A model generated the notes under the pieces. That model was not told the origin of the DNA, did no database searches, and saw nothing but the letters and a program-made list of their open reading frames with translations. DNA of 36,341 nucleotides from JBCCFW01 sp039029535 (lineage in GTDB: Bacteria; Acidobacteriota; JBCCFW01): assembly GCA_039029535.1 (NCBI GenBank), contig JBCCFW010000063.1, positions 1-36,341 on the forward strand. The letters run 5' to 3'. The position numbers and the translations under genes were made by a program. Each line of letters starts with the position of its first letter. Within the stretch, counting starts at the first letter, position 1. Below, in pieces: positions 24,579-31,842 of this stretch.

Positions 24579-26249
24579 CTAGGCGGCCCTCTCCGGCAAC
24601 ACGATCGACACGACCAACCCACCTTCATTCCGCAGCTCGATGCTCGCGCCGTGCCAGTCGCAGATCGCCTTCACCAGCGTCAGCCCGAGGCCGCTGCCCT
24701 GAGCCGAGCGATCGCGGTCGGCGCGATGGAAGCGCTCGAAGACGCGACCGAGGTCGGCCTCGGGGATGCCCGGACCCGAGTCGCGAATGGTGAGCAGCCA
24801 GCCCTCACCCGGCACCGGCGAGCAACGCAGCGAGGCCCGTCCGCCCGCCGGCGTGTACTTGAGGGCGTTGTCCAGGAGGTTCGACAACGCCTGCATGAGC
24901 AGGTCGCCGTCGCCGGCGATCTCGATGGGATGCTCGAAGCGGGTGTACTGGAAGTCGAGGGACGCTTCCGCGAAGGCAGGCGCGTAGAGCTCGCCCACGT
25001 CGCCGATGATCCGCGCGAGGTCGAGCCGTTGCGCCGCCCCTGCTCGGGGACCGCTCTCGACTTGAGCGATGCGGACCAGGGCATTGAACGTCGCCAGCAG
25101 TTGGTCGACGCCCGACTGCACTGCCTCGACCGCGTCGGGCGTCGACGTCGTGCGGGCGAGCGTGTCGAGCTGACCCTGAAGCCGGGTGAGCGGCGTGCGG
25201 AGGTCGTGGGCTACGTGGTGCGTCACGTAGCGGAGGCTCTCCATCCGGCTGCGCGCCTGATCGAGCACGGCGTTCACCGAGGCACCGAGGCGGGCATCCC
25301 GACCGCTCAGCTCTTCCACCGGAACACGATGATGATCGTGACCCTGCAAGAACGCCCGAAGCGCTCCATCGAACCGACGCGCCGATCGGATCTCACTGGC
25401 TGCCCGTCGCCAGGACCAACCGAGGCTCATGAGCGCGCCGAGCAGGAAGATGAGGAGTTGGAAGCCCTGACTCTCCTCCACTTGGCGCAGCAGGCTCGCG
25501 TCCCGACCGAAGTGCAGCGTCGCGCCGTCGGCCAGCTCGTGCTCACGCGCCACGCAGAGACGATCTTCCTCGTCGTGGCTCACGAGCAGGGGGTGCAGGT
25601 CGAGGTGCCACTCGCTCATCTCGCCCTCGCGGTTGCTCGCGATGTGCTGGCCCCTCGCGTCGACGAGCCACCAGCAGTCCTGCGTGTCGTCGATCTCGGC
25701 GTGCTCGAAGAACACGCGCACGGCTTCGGTGTCGAGGGGATTGGCCTCGAGCTCATCGAGATCGACCACCGCCTCCATGGCCGACTCGAGCTGGTCGTGG
25801 AGGGGCTCGGGGGTCTCGTCGAGGAGCCAGTGCATGAGGGGCTGAATCGGTAGATCCTCCAGGGCCTCCTCGGGCTCCTCGCCGAGCAAGGCGAGGGCGC
25901 CGGTGATCACCTGGCGTTGTGGATCGTCCGGGTGACTGCGGGCGCGACGGGCGTTCAGCACCGTGACGAGGCGCTCGAGATGCTCGGCGAGAGAGTGGTC
26001 GTCTTCCTCGGCGAGGCCGCTCTCCAGTGGCTCGAGGTCCTCTTCGAAGTGCTGGCCGACCGCGTCGGCGAAGAGGTTCTCCGCCCGCTCGTCGAGCTGC
26101 ACGATGGTGCGCTCGACCCACTTGTTGCGGAAGTGCGCGATGGTGATGCCCACCGCCAGGAAGGCGACGAGCACGGCCAGGGCACAGCGCAGCCCCGTCA
26201 TCCAGAAGGTGCGACTCCGCAACACCTCGCCGAAGCGGACCGGTGTCAT
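24579..26249 (-). CDS. Sensor histidine kinase
   Basis: 556 residues. TM1 is about 17-40, an extracytoplasmic sensor of about 220 residues rich in Glu/Asp follows, TM2 is about 262-280, then a HAMP-like linker, HisKA and HATPase_c. The H-box is VAHDLRTPLTRL (His348), the N-box is NLLDNALKYTP (Asn461), and the G boxes are DSGPGIP and GSGLGLTLVKAI, with FERFHRAD between them. All residues for autophosphorylation and ATP binding are present. The acidic sensor could bind cations, though this is only an impression. The start is ATG 7 bp after the response regulator's stop, so the two are co-expressed as a cognate pair. Confidence 0.94.
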   Translation of the reverse strand: MTPVRFGEVLRSRTFWMTGLRCALAVLVAFLAVGITIAHFRNKWVERTIVQLDERAENLFADAVGQHFEEDLEPLESGLAEEDDHSLAEHLERLVTVLNARRARSHPDDPQRQVITGALALLGEEPEEALEDLPIQPLMHWLLDETPEPLHDQLESAMEAVVDLDELEANPLDTEAVRVFFEHAEIDDTQDCWWLVDARGQHIASNREGEMSEWHLDLHPLLVSHDEEDRLCVAREHELADGATLHFGRDASLLRQVEESQGFQLLIFLLGALMSLGWSWRRAASEIRSARRFDGALRAFLQGHDHHRVPVEELSGRDARLGASVNAVLDQARSRMESLRYVTHHVAHDLRTPLTRLQGQLDTLARTTSTPDAVEAVQSGVDQLLATFNALVRIAQVESGPRAGAAQRLDLARIIGDVGELYAPAFAEASLDFQYTRFEHPIEIAGDGDLLMQALSNLLDNALKYTPAGGRASLRCSPVPGEGWLLTIRDSGPGIPEADLGRVFERFHRADRDRSAQGSGLGLTLVKAICDWHGASIELRNEGGLVVSIVLPERAA

Positions 26250-26256
26250 GTCGTGC

Positions 26257-26934
26257 TCACTCCGGCACCTTGAGCACGTAGCCCGAGCCGCGGACGGTGT
26301 GGATGAGCGGTGGGTCGAAGTCCTTGTCGATCTTCTGACGCAGCCGGCTCACGTGGACGTCGATGACGTTGGTCTGCGGGTCGAAGTTGTAGTCCCAGAC
26401 CTTCTCGAGAAGCATGGTTCGGGTGACCACCTGACCCGCGTGACGCAGGAGCTGTTCGAGCAGTCGGAACTCTCGAGGCTGCAAGGTCAGCAATTGACCA
26501 GCGCGTCGCACCTCCTGGGTGAGCAGGTCCATCTCGAGGTCGGCCAGCTCGAGCCGCGTGAGCGGCGCCTCTTGCGAGAAGCGACGGTGCAGGGCCTCGA
26601 CCCTCGCCAGCAGCTCCGAGAAGGCGAAGGGCTTGGGGAGGTAGTCGTCGCCACCCGCGGTGAGCCCCTCGACACGTTGGTCGACGTCGCCGAGAGCGCT
26701 CAGGAAGAGGATGGGCGTCTTGACCTCGGCCTCGCGAAGGCGTCGCACGAGCGACAGGCCGTCCAGGCCGGGGAGCATCCGGTCGACCACCAGGACGTCG
26801 TAGCCGTCGGTGCTCCCCCGGAGGAGGGCCTCGGATCCGTCGTCGACCGCATCGACGACGTGCCCCGACTCGGTCAGACCACGGCGAACGTGCTCCGCGA
26901 CCTCCTCATCGTCTTCGACCAACAAGATACGCAC
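26257..26934 (-). CDS. OmpR/PhoB-family response regulator
   Basis: 225 residues. The receiver domain has the acidic pocket EDD (7-9), phosphoacceptor Asp51 in VVDRMLPGLDG and Lys101 in YLPKPFAF. The winged-helix effector ends in NVIDVHVSRLRQKID and IHTVRGSGYVL, the DNA-recognition and wing motifs of the OmpR/PhoB class. It starts with GTG at 26934 and has TAGGAG about 8 nt upstream. It is transcribed divergently from the first DUF1800 cassette, whose upstream element carries 11-bp-spaced direct repeats of the kind this family binds. It probably activates both cassettes and may regulate itself. Confidence 0.94.
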   Translation of the reverse strand: MRILLVEDDEEVAEHVRRGLTESGHVVDAVDDGSEALLRGSTDGYDVLVVDRMLPGLDGLSLVRRLREAEVKTPILFLSALGDVDQRVEGLTAGGDDYLPKPFAFSELLARVEALHRRFSQEAPLTRLELADLEMDLLTQEVRRAGQLLTLQPREFRLLEQLLRHAGQVVTRTMLLEKVWDYNFDPQTNVIDVHVSRLRQKIDKDFDPPLIHTVRGSGYVLKVPE

Positions 26935-26996
26935 GGCGAGCTCCTACGCCTCACTGACCACATCATTGGCACGGAACCAGCAGGCTTGTCCAGGAG

Positions 26997-27051
26997 ATGA
27001 ACGCGATTTCACGTGGCGTTCATCCTCCCGTCAGGTTCGACCGTCGATACT
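26997..27051 (+). promoter_or_regulatory. Response-regulator box and promoter, cassette 1
   Basis: The 7-mers TTCACGT (27008-27014), TTCATCC (27019-27025) and GTCAGGT (27030-27036) repeat at exactly 11 bp, preceded in the same register by ATGAACG (26997-27003). A -10 element GATACT (27046-27051) lies 9 bp after the last repeat, so the repeats replace the -35 as in PhoB-dependent promoters. A 9-bp dyad (GATGAACGC/GCGTTCATC, 26996-27024) overlaps. The same layout occurs at 31752-31806. It also lies about 60-100 bp upstream of the divergent regulator gene. Confidence 0.7.
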
Positions 27052-27117
27052 TCAGAACGCGAGATTCGAAGTCCCCGTCCGTCCCGCGAAGTCTCGCATT
27101 GCTCGGTTGGAGGCTCG

Positions 27118-29271
27118 ATGCGACGTGACGCAACTGGCCTGATCGGCCCGATCGCCCTCGGGATGAGTCTCTGGGCCTCGCCCGTGGCCGCCCTCGTCGA
27201 TCTCGACGGCGACGGCCTCAGCGATGTCTGGGAGATTCTCCACGACGGTGACTACGCCCCCGACGTGGATCTCGACGGCGACGGGCGAACGAACCTCGAA
27301 GAGGCACGGCAGGGGACCGATCCCCGTGACGGCGGTTCCTTCCTGCCCGAACACCCCCGAATCGTGGTCGACGGGCCCACCTCCAGGCTCGAGTGGCCCG
27401 GCGTTCCCGGCGTGCAGTACCAGGTCGAGACGTCGGCCGGCGTCTCCGTGGGCGGCCCCGTCGAGGCGGCCGGCATCGGCAACGCCTCCGAGCCCCTGAG
27501 CCTCGATGGGGGCGTGGTCGGTGCCTGCGGCCTGGACGACTACCGCCTGGTCGTCGCGGAGATCGATCGTGACCGCGACGGCCTGACCCGCTGGGAGGAG
27601 CTGGCCCTCGGCTTCGACGACGACGACTTCCACGGCAACGGCGGCGTGGCCGGTGGCGATCACCCCGCGGCGGTCGCGGCGCTCTGGGACGGCGGCACCG
27701 TCCTGCTCTTCGGAGAGAGTCACGCTGCGCGGCTTCCGGCCCCGGCGCAGGCGTCGCGCTTCCTGCACCAGGCCACCCTGGGGCCGACGTCGGAGCTCAT
27801 CGACGAGGTGACGGCCCAGGGCTTCTCGTCCTGGCTCGAGGAGCAGCTCCTCGAAGAGGCTCACCCGACCGTGCCGCTGGTCGACGCGATCGTCGCGGCC
27901 GGCTTCGAAGAGGAGATCGACCTGCGCTGGGTGCGGCGGGCCGCCTGGTGGGAACGAGTCATGACCACGCCCGACCTCGTCCGGCAGCGGATGGCCCTGG
28001 CGCTCTCCGAGATCCTCGTCCTCTCCGATCGCACGGACGTGTTCTTCGACTTCCCCGAGGCCGTGGCGGTCTATCACGACCTGCTGCTCGACGAGGCCTT
28101 CGGTGACTACCACGACCTCCTCTTCGAGGTGTCGCGGAACCCGGCGATGGGCATCTACCTGAGCCACCTCGCCAACCGGAAGGCCGATCCCGCGAGCGGT
28201 CGCTTCCCCGACGAGAACTACGCGCGCGAGATCATGCAGCTCTTCAGCATCGGTCTCGTGGAGCTGAACGAGGACGGGTCGGTTCGGCTCGACGACGCGG
28301 GTCAGCCGATCCCCACCTACACCAACGACGACATCACCGAGCTGGCCAAGGTCTTCACCGGCTTCAGCTTCGGGCCCGAGGGCAACCCGGAGTTCTTCGA
28401 CTTCGACGTGATCACCTTCCGCGTGCCGATGAAGATGTTCGGCGAGCATCACGAGACCAGCACGAAGCGACTCATCGGTGGCGTGGTCATCCCCGCCGAT
28501 GGCGACGCGCTCGGTGACGTTCGCACGGCCACCGACCACCTCGTGGACCACCCCAACACGGGTCCGTTCCTGGCGCGTCGACTCATTCAGCGTCTGGTCA
28601 CCTCGAACCCGAGCCCGAACTACCTCCGTCGCGTGGCCACCGTGTTCGCCGACAACGGGGCAGGACAGCGCGGCGACCTCGCTTCGGTGCTGCGCGCCAT
28701 CCTTCTCGACCCGGAAGCCCGCAGTGACGCGGTGCTCGCCAACCCGCGGCACGGGATGATGCGGGAGCCCTTCCTGCGTCGGGTCACCCTGCTGCGGGCC
28801 TTCGGGGCGAGCAACGCCGCTGACACCTACCGATTCAGCGACACCTTCGCGGAGTTCGCCCTGCACCAGGTGCCGTGGAGCTCGCCGACGGTCTTCAACT
28901 TCTTCTCGCCCGACCACTCGCCGATCGGTCCGGTGGCCGATGCGGGCCTGGTCGCCCCGGAGTTCGAGCTCGCGACTGCGTTCACGCTGCTCATGGGCAA
29001 CAACTACCTCCGGAACGTCGTCGAGGAGGAGGCCGGGCAGGTGTTCTCCGGTGAGCCGGTGCTCCTCGAGCTCGACGACGAGATCACGCTGGCGGCCAGC
29101 GCCAGCGCGCTGCTCGACCACCTCGACCTCCTCCTCGTCGGCGGCACGCTCAGCCCGGGAACGCGAGCCGCCGTGCTCGCGGCCATCGAGCCCGTGCCCG
29201 ACCCGGAGACCCGTCTTCATCTCGCGGTGAGCCTCGTCGTGCTCTCGCCCGACTTCGTCATCTTCAAGTGA
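27118..29271 (+). CDS. DUF1800 secreted protein with calcium loops, cassette copy 1
   Basis: 717 residues. The ATG at 27118 opens a signal peptide (about 1-24). Two thrombospondin-3/EF-hand-like loops follow (DLDGDGLSDVWE, DLDGDGRTNLEEARQGTDP), then a beta domain with SLEWPGVPG-type strands, a third loop (DRDRDGLTRWEELALG), and the DUF1800 domain (about 220-700). DUF1800 hallmarks are RFLHQATLG, RQRMALALSEILV, NPAMGIYLSHLANRKAD, FPDENYAREIMQLFSIGL, TSNPSPNYLRRVATVF and LRAILLDPEAR. DUF1800 has no established activity and is almost always next to DUF1501. Its stop is 11 bp before the DUF1501 ATG. The second copy starts at 31843. Confidence 0.9.
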   Translation: MRRDATGLIGPIALGMSLWASPVAALVDLDGDGLSDVWEILHDGDYAPDVDLDGDGRTNLEEARQGTDPRDGGSFLPEHPRIVVDGPTSRLEWPGVPGVQYQVETSAGVSVGGPVEAAGIGNASEPLSLDGGVVGACGLDDYRLVVAEIDRDRDGLTRWEELALGFDDDDFHGNGGVAGGDHPAAVAALWDGGTVLLFGESHAARLPAPAQASRFLHQATLGPTSELIDEVTAQGFSSWLEEQLLEEAHPTVPLVDAIVAAGFEEEIDLRWVRRAAWWERVMTTPDLVRQRMALALSEILVLSDRTDVFFDFPEAVAVYHDLLLDEAFGDYHDLLFEVSRNPAMGIYLSHLANRKADPASGRFPDENYAREIMQLFSIGLVELNEDGSVRLDDAGQPIPTYTNDDITELAKVFTGFSFGPEGNPEFFDFDVITFRVPMKMFGEHHETSTKRLIGGVVIPADGDALGDVRTATDHLVDHPNTGPFLARRLIQRLVTSNPSPNYLRRVATVFADNGAGQRGDLASVLRAILLDPEARSDAVLANPRHGMMREPFLRRVTLLRAFGASNAADTYRFSDTFAEFALHQVPWSSPTVFNFFSPDHSPIGPVADAGLVAPEFELATAFTLLMGNNYLRNVVEEEAGQVFSGEPVLLELDDEITLAASASALLDHLDLLLVGGTLSPGTRAAVLAAIEPVPDPETRLHLAVSLVVLSPDFVIFK

Positions 29272-29282
29272 AGGGGGACGCC

Positions 29283-30710
29283 ATGACCCGACCCGACTCC
29301 TCCCGACGACCGGACGAAGCCCCGGCCGACCCCTCGCGTCGACGTTTCCTCGGTCAGGCGAGCTGTGCCGCCCTCAGCGCGACGGCCCTCGCCAACACGG
29401 TGCTCAACCTCGAGCTCTTCGGCGGCGTGGCCGCTGCCGGCTCGGCGAGCGACTACAAGGCGCTCATCTGCCTCTTTCTCACCGGCGGCAACGACTCGTT
29501 CAACATGGTGGTTCCACGTGGATCGTTCGAGCACGCCGAGTACCTCGGCATCCGTCAGGACCTCGCCCTGCCGCGGGCCTCGCTCCTGCCCGTCACGCCG
29601 ACGACGTCCGATGGGAAGGAGTACGGCCTGCACCCGGCCATGAGTGGGATGCAGTCGCTGTTCGCGCAAGGGCACCTGGCCTTCGTCAACAACGTCGGAA
29701 CGCTGGTGGAGCCGACGACGCTCGCGCAGTGGAACGCCGAGACCGCGAACCTGCCGCTCGGCCTGTTCTCTCACGCCGACCAGATCCAGCAGTGGCAGAC
29801 CTCGATCCCCGATGCTCGCAGCGGGCTCGGGTGGGGTGGTCGGATGGCCGACCTCATCCAGGAGCTCAACGCGAGCCAACGGATCTCGATGAACATTTCG
29901 CTCTCGGGCACGAACGTGTTCCAGTCCGGTGAGACCGTCGGCGATTACGCGGTGTTTCCCGGGGTGGGGAGCGCGGGGCTCTGGGGCTACGGCGAAACGC
30001 ATCCCCTGGCACGGCTGCGCACGACCGCCATCGACACCCAGCTCGCGGCGACCTACACGAACATCCTGGAGCAGGGCTATCGCGAGAAGATGCGGTCGGC
30101 TCTCGACGCTCACGACGAGTTCAGCACGGCGCTGGCCGGCGTGCCGCCACGCACGTCGACCTTCACGACGAGCAACCCTGTCTCCGAGGCTTTCGAGACG
30201 GTGGTCGACGTCATCGCCGCTCGCGACACCCTGGAACAGTCGCGTCACACCTTCTTCGTCGAGTTTGGTGGCTGGGACCACCACGACGAGGTCCTCAACA
30301 ACCAGCAGCGAATGCTCGGGGTGGTCGACCAGGCGGTGACCGAGCTCTGGGCGGCCCTCGGTGAGCTCGGCGTGCAAGACGACGTCGTCCTGTTCTCGTC
30401 TTCGGACTTCGGTCGCACCCTGACCTCGAACGGCGCCGGCTCGGACCACGGCTGGGGCGGCAACCAGTTCGTGCTCGGTGGTGCCGTGCGCGGTGGTGAC
30501 TTCTACGGCACCTATCCCGACCTGCACGCCGGCAACGAGCTCGACACCGGTCGCGGTCGGCTCATCCCGACGCTCTCGGTCGACGAGTACTTCGCCGAGC
30601 TCGCCCGCTGGATGGGAGTGGACAGCGCCGACGTGGCCCGCGTGCTGCCCAACATCGGCCGCTTCTGGGACCCCCTGTCCGGCTCGCTCCCCATCGGATT
30701 CCTGTCATGA
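29283..30710 (+). CDS. DUF1501 Tat-exported protein (alkaline-phosphatase-like fold), cassette copy 1
   Basis: 475 residues. The N terminus has a twin-arginine signal, SRRRFLGQASCAA (19-31), so it is exported folded. DUF1501 belongs to the alkaline phosphatase/sulfatase fold group. Candidate metal-site motifs are LTGGNDSFN (about 67-75), EFGGWDHHDE (about 326-336), SSDFGRT (about 373) and GSDHGWGGNQF (about 386). The metal content and reaction are not known for the family. ATG at 29283 follows AAGGGGGA and is preferred to the GTG at 29268 that overlaps the DUF1800 stop. It is highly conserved with copy 2, about three quarters identical by eye. Confidence 0.9.
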   Translation: MTRPDSSRRPDEAPADPSRRRFLGQASCAALSATALANTVLNLELFGGVAAAGSASDYKALICLFLTGGNDSFNMVVPRGSFEHAEYLGIRQDLALPRASLLPVTPTTSDGKEYGLHPAMSGMQSLFAQGHLAFVNNVGTLVEPTTLAQWNAETANLPLGLFSHADQIQQWQTSIPDARSGLGWGGRMADLIQELNASQRISMNISLSGTNVFQSGETVGDYAVFPGVGSAGLWGYGETHPLARLRTTAIDTQLAATYTNILEQGYREKMRSALDAHDEFSTALAGVPPRTSTFTTSNPVSEAFETVVDVIAARDTLEQSRHTFFVEFGGWDHHDEVLNNQQRMLGVVDQAVTELWAALGELGVQDDVVLFSSSDFGRTLTSNGAGSDHGWGGNQFVLGGAVRGGDFYGTYPDLHAGNELDTGRGRLIPTLSVDEYFAELARWMGVDSADVARVLPNIGRFWDPLSGSLPIGFLS

Positions 30711-30721
30711 GGAGACCTTCC

Positions 30722-31642
30722 ATGTCGCGCACGACCTTCGCCCGCCTGCTGTCCGCCGTCCTGCTCGGAGCGTGCTGCCTCCCGGGAGGAGCCGCCCTGG
30801 CCCAGAACGTGACCCTCGAGACCGAGGAGTCGCTGGTCATTTGGTCATCCGGTGACACCGAGCTCGTGCCGGTGGACCTGTCGGTCCCCGCCGGGACCAC
30901 CGTCTCGGACCTGCGCGTTCAGCTCTTCTGGCACTCGAGCGTCGTGACCGTGCAGTCGGTCGACCGGGGCCTCGACCTCCCGCTGGGCGCGAGCGTCGCG
31001 TGGAACCCGGTCGACGGCGTGCTGGCGGTGGTCGCCGCTCCGGGCGGCACCTTGCCCTCGGGTCGAGTGGCGGAGATCGCCTTCGACGGCGTGGCGCCAG
31101 GGGTCAGCGGCGTGGTCTTCCGCTGTTCGGCGACCAGTCCGGGCGGTGGCGCTCTCGACGGCTGCTGTGCTCCCTGGACGCTGGAGGTCCACGGCGCGAG
31201 CCCCGGTGATCTCGATGGCGACGGCGTGCTCGACGTCGCCGACAACTGCCCTGGGCGCTACAACGACACCCAGGTGGACCTCGACCTCGATGGTCACGGT
31301 GACCCCTGTGACAACTGCCGACGCTTCGCCAACGCGGGGCAGGCCGATGCGGACGGGGACGGGCGCGGCGATCCGTGCGAGTTCCTGTGGGGCGACGTGG
31401 CGCCGGTGGGCGCCCTCGATGAGGTGGTCAACATCGCCGATGTCGTCAGGCTGCTGCGCCTGGCCGTCGGGCTCGACCTGGCCGATGCCGACACGCTCCG
31501 CAGCGGCAACATCGCGCCGACGATCCATGAGCTCGGGCTGATCGCCCCGGATCCGACCGCGCCGCCCGTCATCGACATCGCCGACGTCGTGGTCGCGCTG
31601 CAGGTCGCGGTCGGCTTGCAGGAGCTCGCCCTGCCGAGCTGA
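30722..31642 (+). CDS. Secreted cohesin-like protein with TSP3 and dockerin-like repeats, cassette copy 1
   Basis: 306 residues. The ATG at 30722 has GAGGAG 7 nt upstream; the ATG at 30707 overlapping the DUF1501 stop is a weaker choice. A signal peptide (about 1-27) is followed by a beta-sandwich resembling cohesin/CBM domains (about 30-160: VPVDLSVPAGTTVSDLRVQL and ending CCAPWTLEV). Then come TSP3 calcium repeats with Cys (DLDGDGVLDVADNCPG, DLDGHGDPCDNC, DADGDGRGDPCEF), and a C-terminal dockerin-like pair, VVNIADVVRLLRLAVGL and VIDIADVVVALQVAVGL. Cohesin-like assignment is by pattern only. Its function in the DUF1800/DUF1501 cassette is unknown, and surface assembly is a guess. Confidence 0.8.
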   Translation: MSRTTFARLLSAVLLGACCLPGGAALAQNVTLETEESLVIWSSGDTELVPVDLSVPAGTTVSDLRVQLFWHSSVVTVQSVDRGLDLPLGASVAWNPVDGVLAVVAAPGGTLPSGRVAEIAFDGVAPGVSGVVFRCSATSPGGGALDGCCAPWTLEVHGASPGDLDGDGVLDVADNCPGRYNDTQVDLDLDGHGDPCDNCRRFANAGQADADGDGRGDPCEFLWGDVAPVGALDEVVNIADVVRLLRLAVGLDLADADTLRSGNIAPTIHELGLIAPDPTAPPVIDIADVVVALQVAVGLQELALPS

Positions 31643-31651
31643 TCGACGCAC

Positions 31652-31673
31652 GCCCTTTCGAGGGAGAAAGGGC
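31652..31673 (+). terminator. Possible terminator after cassette 1
   Basis: A perfect 8-bp stem (GCCCTTTC/GAAAGGGC) with a 6-nt loop begins 9 bp after the last stop codon of cassette 1. The downstream bases are GC-rich with no T-tract. It sits before the second promoter element, so it would insulate the two cassettes. Confidence 0.5.
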
Positions 31674-31751
31674 TCGGGGCCTCGTCATGGGTCCCGGGCC
31701 CTCGTCGTGCCAGGGCCGAGCGTGCCGACGATCAGCACGGCCGAGCCGAGC

Positions 31752-31806
31752 GTGAACGAAAGTTCACGTTGCCGTCACGTTCCCGACAGGTGCCATCGAG
31801 GATGCT
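31752..31806 (+). promoter_or_regulatory. Response-regulator box and promoter, cassette 2
   Basis: This repeats the layout at cassette 1 without gaps: GTGAACG (31752-31758), TTCACGT (31763-31769), GTCACGT (31774-31780), GACAGGT (31785-31791) and -10 GATGCT (31801-31806). Spacings are 11, 11, 11 and then 9 bp. GTGAAC-GAAA-GTTCAC is a perfect palindrome here. By hand count 38 of 55 positions equal the cassette 1 element. The start codon of the DUF1800 gene is 37 bp past the -10 box. Confidence 0.7.
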
Positions 31807-31842
31807 GAGCGTGGGTCTCCCGCCCTTGCTCAGGAGAGTTCG

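Noticed and set aside
27052..29220. 722-codon antisense open frame across the first DUF1800 gene
   Set aside because: A shadow of the DUF1800 frame: low-complexity Glu/Gly/Val/Arg composition, no ribosome site and no recognisable domain. The same effect is seen behind DUF1501 and copy 2.
31715..31754. Direct repeat GCCGAGCGTG (31715-31724, 31745-31754) upstream of cassette 2
   Set aside because: Only 10 bp in very GC-rich DNA and absent upstream of cassette 1, so there is no support for a function.
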